Shown: positions 1 to 8,846, counted from the first letter of the stretch. The stretch is 64,000 bases of DNA from CAZXYS01 sp964645005 (GCA_964645005.1 CAZXYS010000011.1:41407-105406); one strand, 5' to 3'. The notes: generated from the letters alone by a model not told the origin. Translations and numbers: made by a program.

Positions 1-2220
1 ATTTACATAGCCGCGGGCGTCGCCGCTGCCATCATCCCAGTCAAAGTCCAATGTAAGATCATTCGATAACGAATATTCATAATCGCCCTTTTGTTCTATG
101 GAATGGGCAACTGCGCGATAGGCGTTTACTTTGCCAAATCCCATTCTTTGCGCCCAGGAGCGTAACAACCAGTCATTCCCTTGAGTTACATAGTCTTCTT
201 GTTTTGGATTTTCAATAAAGTGCCAATAATCATCACAATAAAATGATTCTGGTGTATAACCATAATCCTTTAATTTTTTTGCTGTAAATGTTAAAATATC
301 GTAAGCTTTTTTTTGTACATTCTCACCATTTATAGGTCGATTATAATTTTCATTAAGTTCAACACCCATATATTTATTTAAAGAAACCATTAATCCAAGT
401 ATACCAGCTACTTGTGGTGAAGAAATAGATGTACCGCTGATGTTTGGTGTATACTTCCTGGTATGAGACACGGCTCTTGCAATACAATATTGTCGTACTT
501 CATTGTCTGGATATTGAGCTTCTGGACAATTACACTCTTTCCAATCTTCAGAAAGAAAGTTATAAACATCGCAATTTAAATTTCTAATACCATTAGTAGC
601 AGTAAACACGCTAGCTCCAGGAGCAGCAACATCAATATATGCTGCTTCTTTTTCTTTTCTTCGATATAAAATACTGTCGCAATATATCAGATGCAGTGTA
701 TCTTCTGTAAATAATGTGTCACAGTTATAATAATACATATCTTTTTGATTATTAAATTTATCAACACCTGGGGAAAACATGTATCCATCAATAAAATGCT
801 CTATACCTTTCCAATTAGGTGATCCTGCTACATCATATCCATCTCCCCAATTATCACAAAGTTTATCAAAAAAATTACCATCTCTTGTACCTGTAACAGA
901 AATTATTTTATAATCTTTTTTAGGATCGTTTACATCAGGTATATATACATTCTGTCCACGACCACTTTGATGAGTATAATAATACGTATAATGTTTTGAT
1001 GTTTTGCAATAACCGGAAAATTCGCCAATTGTTCCATTATGTTTACATCCAGGACCAATATTGTTACTAGCTGCCGCACACATTAATATACCTTGTTTTA
1101 TTAAGTGTTCATAATAGGTTCTTTCTCCTCTACCTGTCCAACTATAACTTAACACAGAAATTTTTAATGTATCATTATTCTGTGTAAAATCACAGTCCAT
1201 TTCATCATATTGTGGTGTTGTTGGTTTCGGATTACAACAATCATCCCCCCAAAATGCAATTCCAGTACATTCAGGACATGTCCCGACTAAACCACCAGTT
1301 GCAGGAATCGATAAATTATCATTATCAGCATATGCAATAGCAGATGAAAGTACCCATGTTCCATGTAATCCATCATCAGCCCAAGATCCTTCAATGACTC
1401 TTCCAGGTGGAAAAGACCATTTGTCTAGACCATCCCCAGCGTTAATAGGCATCTTTAATTTCCAATTACCACTTTCATTGTTTGAACTCTCAACTTTTAA
1501 ATCAGGATGATCATCATATTCACAATCGAAAATGTCATAGACTGCTACAACTGTTGTCGAATCTCCCATATTAATTTCCCAAGCCATTGGCAAGTTCAAC
1601 GAGTAAATATTCCAACCAAAACCGAGTTTATGAAAATTTGGTTTCCAAAAAAAGTCAGGTTGTTCGGTCATTATCTTATTGACCCAAGTTCTTGGATTCA
1701 AACCTCTATCATTAGGTATATATAATGGTTTTTCTAAATAATTTTCAAATCCACAGTTTAAATATTTTATAGAATTGAAATAATCAGATATATTTTTAGC
1801 ATTTTGTAATTTATCAAAAATAATATAATAAAACTGTGCAGCTTTTCCAGTAGCTACTTCAGGATTCTGCTTTCTAAAAACATAAGAACCTCGCTTTTTT
1901 TCTAGTAGTTGTAATTTATTTCTTAGTCTACTAAAAGTAGTATCAATCTTATTCCAATTAAATTCTATAGTTGTATCTTTTTTAAATTTCGGCAAATTTA
2001 TTATTTCCATATCAGACCATAATACCCAACCTTCTTTAGCAAAAGTTCTTTTATAGTAATCTTTATTATTAATATTTTCAGGTCTAACACCAGACGTATC
2101 AACATATATTTCTTTATCATGATAATTGCCCATCTCTTTTGTTGCCCTCATAAGTTGAGCATTAGATATATATTGAAATAAAATGAGAAATAAAATGTTG
2201 ATAATAATTTTCATTTTCAT
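1..2220 (-). CDS. Subtilisin-like (S8) secreted serine protease, C-terminus cut by window edge
   Basis: Predicted secreted S8 endoprotease; the frame stays open from the ATG at 2220 to base 1 (740 codons), so the C-terminus, probably a T9SS sorting domain, lies outside. Translated by hand from the minus strand. A Sec signal peptide (MKMKIIINILFLILFQYISNAQ) is followed by an N-terminal domain of about 150 residues (GWVLWSDMEIINLP…RKQNPE…CGFENYL). The catalytic triad is visible: Asp229 (VVAVYDIFD), His286 (DDGLHGTW) and Ser598 (ISGTSISSPQVAG). The roughly 310-residue gap from His to Ser is larger than in plain subtilisins, so inserts are present. The ATG overlaps the stop of the upstream gene by 4 bases (ATGA). 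A second ATG at 2214 has a better-placed GGAG. Its N-terminal domain is also found in the next two genes and the truncated copy at 3068-3430. Confidence 0.88.
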   Translation of the reverse strand, partial: MKMKIIINILFLILFQYISNAQLMRATKEMGNYHDKEIYVDTSGVRPENINNKDYYKRTFAKEGWVLWSDMEIINLPKFKKDTTIEFNWNKIDTTFSRLRNKLQLLEKKRGSYVFRKQNPEVATGKAAQFYYIIFDKLQNAKNISDYFNSIKYLNCGFENYLEKPLYIPNDRGLNPRTWVNKIMTEQPDFFWKPNFHKLGFGWNIYSLNLPMAWEINMGDSTTVVAVYDIFDCEYDDHPDLKVESSNNESGNWKLKMPINAGDGLDKWSFPPGRVIEGSWADDGLHGTWVLSSAIAYADNDNLSIPATGGLVGTCPECTGIAFWGDDCCNPKPTTPQYDEMDCDFTQNNDTLKISVLSYSWTGRGERTYYEHLIKQGILMCAAASNNIGPGCKHNGTIGEFSGYCKTSKHYTYYYTHQSGRGQNVYIPDVNDPKKDYKIISVTGTRDGNFFDKLCDNWGDGYDVAGSPNWKGIEHFIDGYMFSPGVDKFNNQKDMYYYNCDTLFTEDTLHLIYCDSILYRRKEKEAAYIDVAAPGASVFTATNGIRNLNCDVYNFLSEDWKECNCPEAQYPDNEVRQYCIARAVSHTRKYTPNISGTSISSPQVAGILGLMVSLNKYMGVELNENYNRPINGENVQKKAYDILTFTAKKLKDYGYTPESFYCDDYWHFIENPKQEDYVTQGNDWLLRSWAQRMGFGKVNAYRAVAHSIEQKGDYEYSLSNDLTLDFDWDDGSGDARGYVN

Positions 2221-3050
2221 CTCCATATAATAATTTTTACATTAGTGTTATTGACTTTTATTATATAAATTCCGCCAGAATAGTTAGTAAGATCAATCAT
2301 ATAATTACCATTGTCTATTTTTTTTAGCTTCGCTTTACCTTGATATATTCCAAGTAAATTATAAACTGGTAATCTATTTTTTGAGATTTTATTTGTTTTT
2401 AAAAATACTTTTCCGGAAGTAGGATTTGGATATACGACGTAATCTTCACTATGGTTTTCAGCTACGTGTTGTATAGGATAATCAATGTAACTTTCGAAAC
2501 CACAAAGTTGGATATCAGTTAAAGAATTAAATCTATTTTTCACTTTCTCTACGTTTTTATAATCAAAGAAATGAATATAAAATACCTGACTCGAATTTCC
2601 CGATGAATCCTGCGGATTCTGTTTTCTCAAGAAGTACTGACCGACATCATTTTGTATAGCTTCCATTCCATTTCTGAGTTGACTAAATGATGAATCAATA
2701 CTTTCCCATGTTACATCAATAATTGTATCCGAAGGAAATTCGGGAAGTTTAATTGCCTGTACATCAAAAAAAAGAAGCCACCCTTTTTTAGAATAATATA
2801 ATTCTTCCTTTTGTGTAAAATCGGCTCTTGATGATGGATATACAGTAGCTTCGCATCTATTTACATCATCAGGTATCTCACCAAAAGGATTAGAATTAAA
2901 CCATTTACAAGTATCTACAGCTATTGAATCTTCATTTGGAATGTGATCAGCGAGAGGTATACACAAGCAGCTATCCGGCGGTGTGGCGGAAGCGCTATAC
3001 GCAATCAGTATCGCTAAAAAGATAACTAACTTCTTCATGGCTTGCTCCAT
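2217..3050 (-). CDS. Secreted protein: subtilase-prodomain-like domain plus T9SS sorting domain
   Basis: 277 aa, function unknown. Signal peptide at 1-22 (MKKLVIFLAILIAYSAS after an upstream MEQA). The central region (about 85-195) aligns by eye with the N-terminal domain of the adjacent S8 protease: KGWLLFFDVQAIKLPEFPSD, SIDSSFSQLRNGM, YFLRKQNPQD and LCGFESYI each have a counterpart there. The C-terminus (DYVVYPNPTSGK … GGIYIIKVNN) is a type-A T9SS sorting domain. It overlaps the protease start by 4 bp, so the two are probably co-transcribed and translationally coupled. Inference: a free-standing secreted prodomain that could act as inhibitor or folding helper of the protease; it may instead be a binding domain shared by cargo proteins. 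An ECF-like promoter motif lies upstream at 3084-3109. Confidence 0.85.
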   Translation of the reverse strand: MEQAMKKLVIFLAILIAYSASATPPDSCLCIPLADHIPNEDSIAVDTCKWFNSNPFGEIPDDVNRCEATVYPSSRADFTQKEELYYSKKGWLLFFDVQAIKLPEFPSDTIIDVTWESIDSSFSQLRNGMEAIQNDVGQYFLRKQNPQDSSGNSSQVFYIHFFDYKNVEKVKNRFNSLTDIQLCGFESYIDYPIQHVAENHSEDYVVYPNPTSGKVFLKTNKISKNRLPVYNLLGIYQGKAKLKKIDNGNYMIDLTNYSGGIYIIKVNNTNVKIIIWR

Positions 3051-3067
3051 TTAATTTATTTATAATA

Positions 3068-3430
3068 TTATTTTCTTATTTTAAATAACACTTGAGTAAG
3101 GAAAAAGTTGCAAAAAAAATTAAATTTATTTTGAATCAACTCATTTGATATAATAACCACCGAATCTTTAGGCAATTTCGGCAAATCAACTATTTGCTCT
3201 TTTGACCATATTATCCAACCATCTTTTGCATAATATCTTACGCTTTCATGCATATGATTTTTTATATCTGACTCGCCAATACCTGTAGTATCGAAATATA
3301 GCTCTGCATCCTGATAATATCCATGTTCCTCAGTTAATTTAATATATTCTCCAAATAACTGAAATATATTAAAAATTATTAATGCACCTGTTATAAAGAA
3401 GACTTTAAAATTATAAATTTTGCTACTCAT
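3068..3430 (-). pseudogene. Truncated N-terminus of a second S8 protease copy
   Basis: 120-codon reading frame with an N-terminal hydrophobic segment, then YYQDAELYFDTTGIGE and RYYAKDGWIIWSKEQIVDLP, closely matching the N-terminus of the S8 protease at 1-2220 (NYHDKEIYVDTSGVRP, FAKEGWVLWSDMEIINLP). Homology ends near residue 100 (PKDSVVIISNELIQNK). The remaining 18 residues are read from DNA that is a copy of the promoter region of the 3435-4241 gene (the GTTGCAAAA boundary near 3107-3115). It therefore lacks the whole catalytic domain. It starts 4 bases after the stop of the 268-aa gene, the same order as the intact pair (prodomain-like gene, then protease). The best reading is a tandem duplication in which one protease copy was deleted. 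Confidence 0.75.
3084..3109 (-). promoter_or_regulatory. Candidate ECF-sigma promoter for the 277-aa T9SS gene
   Basis: On the minus strand GCAAC, then exactly 15 bases, then GTGTTATT, ending about 33 bp before the start codon. The 4275-4300 motif has the same layout, as does the one before the ECF sigma gene (38024-38050). AAC-type -35 and GTC/GTT-type -10 elements are known for ECF sigma factors; assignment to a particular sigma factor is inference. Confidence 0.5.
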
Positions 3431-3434
3431 TTTC

Positions 3435-4241
3435 TTACCTCAAAATTAATATTTTATGGAATTTATTATTAATTTGTACAAAATAAATGCCTGAATTCAT
3501 GTTATGCAGATTTATTTTTATTTCTCGTGAATCAGGAAAAAAAGTGTTCGAAAATATCAAAACACCCATATTATTATAAACATTCAAATCTACATACCCC
3601 TCTATTTTGTTAAATTTCACCTTTATTATTCCGTCATAAGATACACTTTCAATATATTCTAAATTATTTTTTTTAATATCTTTTATAGAACTAACAGGTG
3701 AATAAACGCCATGTTCATATATACATGTTAATAAAGGTATATTATTAAATGCTTTTTCAACAGTGTAAGCCTTTACATAATTATCAAAAACTACGAAAAC
3801 AAGATTAGGAAATACCTCGGAATTTTCATCATAGATTTTGTATGTACCAAAATTTTGTTCAATATTTTTTAAACTGTCTTTAACCTCCGGATATTCAACC
3901 GATACATTATCCCAAGTTGCATAATCTATTGAATCTGGGAATTCTATTATTTCCTCTTCCATATCTATAATCCATTTTTTAACTGCGTAAATTCTATTAT
4001 GTCTAATAGAATCAAATGCATTACCAGTCATTTCTTCAAATATGCCATCACAACTGTCTGCTACAGCAACTATTCCACAAGTATCAATCTTCAAATCATA
4101 ATGACTTCCCCATCCACCTGTTGAATCTGTTTCTCCTTCCGGCATACACAAGCAGTCCTCATTTACCTGGGCAGACAAATGAGCGCTGGATAAGATAACT
4201 ATAGCTAAGAGTAATACTAACTTCTTCATGACATTCTCCAT
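3435..4241 (-). CDS. Secreted prodomain-like protein with T9SS sorting domain (paralogue)
   Basis: 268 aa, unknown function, paralogous to the 277-aa protein at 2217-3050. The signal peptide (MKKLVLLLAIVILSSAHLSAQ) and early cysteine motif (DCLCMPEGE versus SCLCIPLAD) match. The central stretch (KKWIIDMEEEIIEFPDS … FGTYKIYDENSE … FVVFDNYVKAYTVEKAFNNI) follows the same pattern as the S8 N-terminal domain but is more diverged. The C-terminus (YDGIIKVKFNKIEG … MNSGIYFVQINNKFHKILIL) is a T9SS type-A sorting domain. About 65 bp of upstream DNA is shared almost base for base with the 277-aa gene, so gene and promoter were duplicated together. Confidence 0.85.
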   Translation of the reverse strand: MENVMKKLVLLLAIVILSSAHLSAQVNEDCLCMPEGETDSTGGWGSHYDLKIDTCGIVAVADSCDGIFEEMTGNAFDSIRHNRIYAVKKWIIDMEEEIIEFPDSIDYATWDNVSVEYPEVKDSLKNIEQNFGTYKIYDENSEVFPNLVFVVFDNYVKAYTVEKAFNNIPLLTCIYEHGVYSPVSSIKDIKKNNLEYIESVSYDGIIKVKFNKIEGYVDLNVYNNMGVLIFSNTFFPDSREIKINLHNMNSGIYFVQINNKFHKILILR

Positions 4242-4274
4242 TTAATTTATTTGTAATATTATTTCCTCAATAAA

Positions 4275-4300
4275 AATAACACTTCAGTAAAGAAAAGGTT
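4275..4300 (-). promoter_or_regulatory. Candidate ECF-sigma promoter for the 268-aa T9SS gene
   Basis: Minus-strand GCAACC, 15-base spacer counted from AAC, then GTGTTATT, about 33 bp before the start codon. It is the duplicate of the 3084-3109 motif. The core bases and spacing are kept while spacer bases differ, which suggests constraint on the two boxes. Confidence 0.5.
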
Positions 4301-4521
4301 GCAAAATTTTTTTAGTTAATTTCCATTTGCAATAAACCACTTTTTTTTCTTATTGTCAGGAGTGGAAATGTAAATTGGAATTCGCCGCTTTCTGCAATAA
4401 GATTGCGATAATAAATAAACCTTGACAAAGCCATCACGTCGCCTCACATTTTTTATGGGAAATACACTTTTCCCAATGTAAGCATTTTTTTTTATGAGTT
4501 GCAAGATTTCAACTTACAATT

Positions 4522-5601
4522 TTAAATATGCACCTGCATGGTGAGCTTCAGGAATCTTTCGTCTGAGATTTCATCACTTTTGAAGAATTTGTGGTCGTAG
4601 TCGATGAGGAGGATGTTCCTGTTTCCAAAGTCATAGCCGGCGCCTATGATCAATCTGTTCTCAAGATTATTTCCGGAATTTGTGTTGGGATCGAAAATGT
4701 CGAAACGAGAAAATATTCTTAATCCTTTATATATTTTGCCTTCTGCAAAAAGCGAATAGCCACTGTATTCAAGCGGTTCTCCATTGTCATCTACCAGTTT
4801 TCCTAATTTATCTCCCTTCCCGAATAAAGTCTGGGCAGTGACATTAATATATTTGCTTTCGTAAGATGCGAAAATCAAATTTGTCTGCCAGTCGGGGCTT
4901 TTATCAAATTCCTTATTAACACTGCCCTTTCCTATCAAGCCGAAATATGAGAACTGGAGACCGGGGATTATTTCAGGTAAGGGGCGAAGTGTCACTCTCC
5001 CCTGGAATACTTTGTTGGCGTTTTGCTCCAAATTATGGTAGCCGGAGCCATTGTATACGCCTATAGCGTACGTGCCGTATTTCCCTGCAAAGTGGTCATT
5101 AACATTTTCCTTGTATTTTTTGCCCATTTCACCGCCGAAGTTTCCCTGCATGACGGCGCCGAAATCAGAGGAGTTCATAATATGCTGCCTCTCCATGAAC
5201 ATTGTTCCCTGCATCCTGTAGATATTGATGTGCTCTTCGAAGTCGAGCCAGGGAGTGTGCGCTATTCCAAATTTAATGTATGGAGACGTGATGAAACCTA
5301 TATCGTTGAAATTGAATTTCGCATATAAATACTTGAGCCTTTCTTCGACACCGTCGTCGTCATCGTAAACATCGAGAGTTATCCTGAAATCGAGGAATAC
5401 GAATAGCTCTTTCCGGAAAGTCAAATAAGCGCGGCTGACCTGGAATCTATTGTTGTCAAATTTTTCGTATTTGTATCGGGCTTTATATTGTAAATAAGCC
5501 AGACTCCCAATATCAAAATCATTTTTTTCTTCTTCTTTTTCTTCGGCTAATGCTGTAAAAGGTATGTTGAGTAAGAATAATAGTAAGAGAATATGCTTCA
5601 T
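4522..5601 (-). CDS. Outer-membrane porin (phosphate-selective porin O/P-like)
   Basis: 359 aa. A signal peptide (MKHILLLLFLLNIPFTALA) is followed by a short acidic linker (EEKEEEKND) and a beta-strand-rich barrel: RFQVSRAYLTFRKEL, FDFRITLDV-like strands, YIKFGIAHTPWLDFEEHINIY, GTYAIGVYNGSGYHN, LQFSYFGLIGKG and NILLIDYDHKFF. The 'RAYLTF…K.G.…PW…E…FMERQ' pattern is typical of the OprO/OprP-like porins of FCB bacteria. The last residues (LKLTMQVHI) end on an aromatic/aliphatic strand as barrels do. Substrate cannot be told from sequence. It is transcribed as a single gene with AT-rich flanks. Confidence 0.75.
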   Translation of the reverse strand: MKHILLLLFLLNIPFTALAEEKEEEKNDFDIGSLAYLQYKARYKYEKFDNNRFQVSRAYLTFRKELFVFLDFRITLDVYDDDDGVEERLKYLYAKFNFNDIGFITSPYIKFGIAHTPWLDFEEHINIYRMQGTMFMERQHIMNSSDFGAVMQGNFGGEMGKKYKENVNDHFAGKYGTYAIGVYNGSGYHNLEQNANKVFQGRVTLRPLPEIIPGLQFSYFGLIGKGSVNKEFDKSPDWQTNLIFASYESKYINVTAQTLFGKGDKLGKLVDDNGEPLEYSGYSLFAEGKIYKGLRIFSRFDIFDPNTNSGNNLENRLIIGAGYDFGNRNILLIDYDHKFFKSDEISDERFLKLTMQVHI

Positions 5602-5737
5602 ATTATTTGTTAAGATTGTGTTTATAGAATTAATATATTGTTAAGATTGTAAATTAATCTTAATATTAAAATTTGCCAAAAAATTCAAGTTTGGATTCGG
5701 AATTTCCTTAAGTCGTGTAAATCTGATGTGTTATTTT

Positions 5738-6304
5738 TCATGCATTGCGCTCGACGAAATCAACTTCTGATTCGCCATAATTGCGTGTGGTTACAATTTC
5801 CCAGCCTTCCGTTGGGATCAATTTTTCGCTGAACTCATGCTCGATGATAAATATGCCGCCCTTTTGAACGCAATCGCTTTTATCCAGTGCTGTCAGTATT
5901 TTGTTGGCTACTTTCTGTTCGTAGAATGGATCGCAGAAAACGAGATCTGCTTTTAGATTCGGGAAGTGATCATCTATGGAGTTAAGAAATCTAACGGCAT
6001 CTTTATTTATAATTTCATAGTTATCTTCAGGAATGTCAAGGTATTTAGCTATTTTTTTTATGTGGGAGCAGGATTTGCGGTTTTTCTCAACGAAAATGCA
6101 GAGTTCGGCTCCGCGGCTTATAACTTCGAACCCGAGCGATCCGCTTCCGGAAAACAGATCCAGTACCACCGAGCCTTCGATTTCCAATCGATTTGCCAGA
6201 ATGTTAAAGATAGATTCTTTCATGCTGTCGGTCGTAGGACGTACGCCGGGCGGGATTTTGAGATTAAGTTTCATACCTTTGTATTTGCCGCTGATTATGC
6301 GCAT
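5738..6304 (-). CDS. rsmD: 16S rRNA (guanine-N2)-methyltransferase RsmD
   Basis: 188 aa, the usual length. It methylates G966 (E. coli numbering) of 16S rRNA using S-adenosylmethionine. The RsmD N-terminus (MRIISGKYKGMKL … VRPTTDSMKESIFNIL) is present, with SAM motif I at 49-55 (DLFSGSG) and the acidic motif FVEKN. The catalytic motif IV reads DPFY, where most members have DPPY, a conservative variant. The start codon is fixed by the conserved MRIISG opening. It stands alone, followed by AT-rich spacer. Confidence 0.93.
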   Translation of the reverse strand: MRIISGKYKGMKLNLKIPPGVRPTTDSMKESIFNILANRLEIEGSVVLDLFSGSGSLGFEVISRGAELCIFVEKNRKSCSHIKKIAKYLDIPEDNYEIINKDAVRFLNSIDDHFPNLKADLVFCDPFYEQKVANKILTALDKSDCVQKGGIFIIEHEFSEKLIPTEGWEIVTTRNYGESEVDFVERNA

Positions 6305-6396
6305 GAGTATGCCTTAATAATATTGTTTTTCACAATTTAATAAATTTTATAAGAAAAATAAATGCCAAAAATTTTGAAAAAATAATTTTCTTTGGA

Positions 6397-7329
6397 TCAA
6401 TAAAATTTATACCTGTTAATATCATAGGGTACGCTGCCCCCGATACAGGGCGGATAGATATGAGCCGTACGTTCGCAGTATTTCCTGGTTCTTTCGTCCA
6501 TTTTCGTCGATAGCATTCTGAAAGCGTTCAATCTTTGTGCGTTGATACCTTTCTCGCCTGTTACCCTCTTGCCTATATCAAAAATGTCTTTATTCAACCC
6601 TATTCCGAAAAAGAAAGCGTGGTCAATCCTGTCACAGCACAATTTCAGGATGTTATCAAGTTCGGATTCGCATATTTCGCGGATATTTTCTTCCGACGGC
6701 ATTGAAGCAAGATTGAAATATCGCGGTTTTCCATTGCGGATAAGACTTATATCCACAAATTTATCCTGTAAGCCGAACAATGCTGCATTTTTATCGGCAA
6801 ATTCGGGATAATTGTGCATAAAAGCGGAATGGGCGTTAATCTGGCTGATCTCAACATGGTCGATTGTATGGTGAATATTTTGCAGCAGTTCCCGGCAAAT
6901 CTCATAGTCCTGCTTTGATATTATTACTGCCACCATAAGATTCTCACCGGTTTTTCTTTCCCCGAGCGGGATAACATTCGTTGAAAAATCTGCAAACTTG
7001 AACTGGGGATATGCCTGACGTATCTCCAGCCCGACCAATTTACGGACATTGTCCCTGGACATGTCTTCAGAGCCGGGAAATTGGGTTACAAGTGCATTTG
7101 ATCCCGGAAGGCTGATGGCAATTCTGGCAATGTTTTGGGTGTCAATTTTTTCAAGTATCCTGGTCAATTCTTTGGATGATTTGAATGAATCAATATCAGA
7201 ATATTGATCGAAATTAATTGCATGGTTGGTTGAATCTATGTGATTAAGTTCGATATTATTATTTTTCTTCTCCGTCAAAGTGACATAAGTTCTGTCGGTG
7301 CTGAAGAAAACTGATAATGTTTTGCTCAT
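6397..7329 (-). CDS. PilM-like actin-fold protein (orphan)
   Basis: 310 aa, no signal peptide or membrane span. The layout resembles the actin-like ATPase fold of type IV pilus PilM: an opening strand pair (LSVFFSTDRTYVTLTEKK), IARIAISLPGSNALVTQFPG, an 'R..V..EI.Q.YP' helix (RKLVGLEIRQAYPQF), ISKQDYEICRELLQNI and a second-lobe beta pair (NAALFGLQDKFVDISLIRNGKPRYFNLA) corresponding to the phosphate-2 region of PilM. No PilN, PilO or PilQ gene is beside it. Either it works with a distant pilus locus or it is an adaptor in another envelope machine. Family assignment is by pattern and moderate only. Confidence 0.5.
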   Translation of the reverse strand: MSKTLSVFFSTDRTYVTLTEKKNNNIELNHIDSTNHAINFDQYSDIDSFKSSKELTRILEKIDTQNIARIAISLPGSNALVTQFPGSEDMSRDNVRKLVGLEIRQAYPQFKFADFSTNVIPLGERKTGENLMVAVIISKQDYEICRELLQNIHHTIDHVEISQINAHSAFMHNYPEFADKNAALFGLQDKFVDISLIRNGKPRYFNLASMPSEENIREICESELDNILKLCCDRIDHAFFFGIGLNKDIFDIGKRVTGEKGINAQRLNAFRMLSTKMDERTRKYCERTAHIYPPCIGGSVPYDINRYKFY

Positions 7330-7643
7330 TTTTTAATCTGATTTTTGTCTTCGAAATTTAAATTTATTAAAGATATTCTAAAATAACACAATTGCCAAAT
7401 TATTGGATATTCTGCATTCTTACCTATGGTAGTCATTAAATTTATAACTCACTTTGACAATAGAATTTCAAATATTTTGGTAAACATAATTTAATGAGTA
7501 AATTACTTTTATTATCTTTGAAAAACAAATTTTTTTTCGATAAACTTAAAATATAGATAAAAATAGTAAAATTATCCTTAATAAATGAAACTTAATAATA
7601 AAAAATTTGTATTTGATAAACAAATATCGAGATTGGTAAAATA
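7330..7643. other. Divergent intergenic region between PilM-like gene and rmlA
   Basis: 314 bp of AT-rich DNA between two divergent genes, so it must hold promoters for both. TATCTTTG at 7513-7520 matches the Bacteroidota -7 consensus TAnnTTTG for the plus-strand gene, but no TTG is at the expected distance upstream. No open reading frame or repeat is seen. Confidence 0.4.
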
Positions 7644-8513
7644 ATGAATACAAAAGGAATAATTCTCGCAGGGGGCAGCGGTACACGTCTGTACCCGATG
7701 ACAGCAGTTTTTAGCAAGCAATTGCAGGTTATCTACGACAAGCCTATGATATATTATCCGCTGGGAACTTTGATGTTAGCCGGCATCAGGGATATTCTGA
7801 TAATATCGACGCCCCAGGACACCCCGAATTTCGAGAAGCTGCTCGGTGACGGCTCCCGCTGGGGAATTAATCTCAACTATAAAATCCAGGATGAACCGCG
7901 GGGTATCGCTGAAGCTTTTATCTACGGAGAAGATTTCATTGGTAATGATCAGGTTTGCCTCATACTTGGAGATAATCTGTTCTATGGCAGACTTGATTTT
8001 CTACGCAGCGGTATTAAAAATAATGAGGGCGGTACTGTATTTGGGTATCGAGTAAAGAATCCCCGCGCATACGGTGTTGTTGAGTTTGGCTCCGACGGGC
8101 AGGTACTCAGCATTGAAGAAAAACCCGGACAGCCGAAATCGAGCTATGCAATTCCGGGATTGTATATATTTGATAATGGTGTTGTGGATGTTGCTAAAAA
8201 TCTTAAGCCCAGCGAACGCGGAGAACTCGAAATTACTGATGTCCAGAAGAATTATTTGAGAGATAGTAAATTGCGTGTGGAGATCATGGGGCGCGGTATT
8301 GCCTGGCTGGATACGGGAATGCCTGAAAATCTGATGGAGGCTAGTAATTTCATTTATGCTATAGAGAAACGGCAGGGCAGGAAAATCGCTTGTCTTGAAG
8401 AGATCGCCGTTCAGCAGGGCTTTATTTCAAAGGAGGAATATATCAGGACTGTGGAAAGTCTTCCAGCATGCCCTTATAAGGAATATTGTCTGTCGATTCT
8501 GGAAGATCTTTAG
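7644..8513 (+). CDS. rmlA: Glucose-1-phosphate thymidylyltransferase RmlA
   Basis: 289 aa, full length. It forms dTDP-glucose from glucose-1-phosphate and dTTP, the first step to dTDP-L-rhamnose and other sugars of surface polysaccharides. The nucleotide-binding signature (GIILAGGSGTRLYPMT) is followed by SKQLQVIYDKPMIYYPL, LILGDNLFYG, the sugar-binding GVVEFG and EEKP, the ELEITDVQ motif, and GIAWLDTGMPENL near the end. In most family members the 'SKQLLPVYDKP' stretch has LLPV; here it is LQVI. RmlB, C and D are not adjacent. Confidence 0.95.
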   Translation: MNTKGIILAGGSGTRLYPMTAVFSKQLQVIYDKPMIYYPLGTLMLAGIRDILIISTPQDTPNFEKLLGDGSRWGINLNYKIQDEPRGIAEAFIYGEDFIGNDQVCLILGDNLFYGRLDFLRSGIKNNEGGTVFGYRVKNPRAYGVVEFGSDGQVLSIEEKPGQPKSSYAIPGLYIFDNGVVDVAKNLKPSERGELEITDVQKNYLRDSKLRVEIMGRGIAWLDTGMPENLMEASNFIYAIEKRQGRKIACLEEIAVQQGFISKEEYIRTVESLPACPYKEYCLSILEDL

Positions 8514-8625
8514 AAACCATTCTAATTAAATCTAAATTCAAAATACAAAAATTGCATTTGTAGCAAAATCAGCTGACACATTTAAATTCACTTCTGTTTT
8601 AACCCCCTCTTAAACCCGGAAAATT

Positions 8626-8742
8626 CATTAGAAGAATTCCCTCATCCCTAAATCCCAAGTGGAGAAGGGACTTTCAGTGTAATAAGAAATTCTTCCACCC
8701 TTCTCCCGGCAGAAGAAGGGCTGGGGATGTGGGGGCATTAGA
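8626..8742. repeat. MITE-like palindromic element flanked by CATTAGA repeats
   Basis: Contains CCCTCATCCCTAAATCCC at one end and CTGGGGATGTGGGGG at the other, with inner CTTCTCCCGGC…GAAGAAGGG palindromes. The same building blocks occur in inverted orientation at 43438-43580. A 7-bp direct repeat, CATTAGA (8626-8632 and 8736-8742), flanks it and could be a target-site duplication. Confidence 0.5.
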
Positions 8743-8846
8743 GATTGTTTTTATTCTGATGCAAAATCCTGGTTCAATTTATTTCAACCCATTTTTTTCA
8801 TTAGAAATATGTAAAATCTAACTAAATTATTTAAACTAAGATATTT

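Noticed and set aside
1507..1725. Plus-strand 72-codon frame
   Set aside because: Lies antisense inside the S8 protease, whose catalytic motifs fix the real frame.
4316..4504. Minus-strand 62-codon frame upstream of the 268-aa gene
   Set aside because: No recognisable motif, signal peptide or ribosome-binding site; overlaps a promoter region. It could still be a remnant, but there is no support.
7382..7408. Possible ECF-type motif (AATAACAC) for the PilM-like gene
   Set aside because: At the 15-base distance the sequence is GGA rather than GTT, so the -35-like box is missing.
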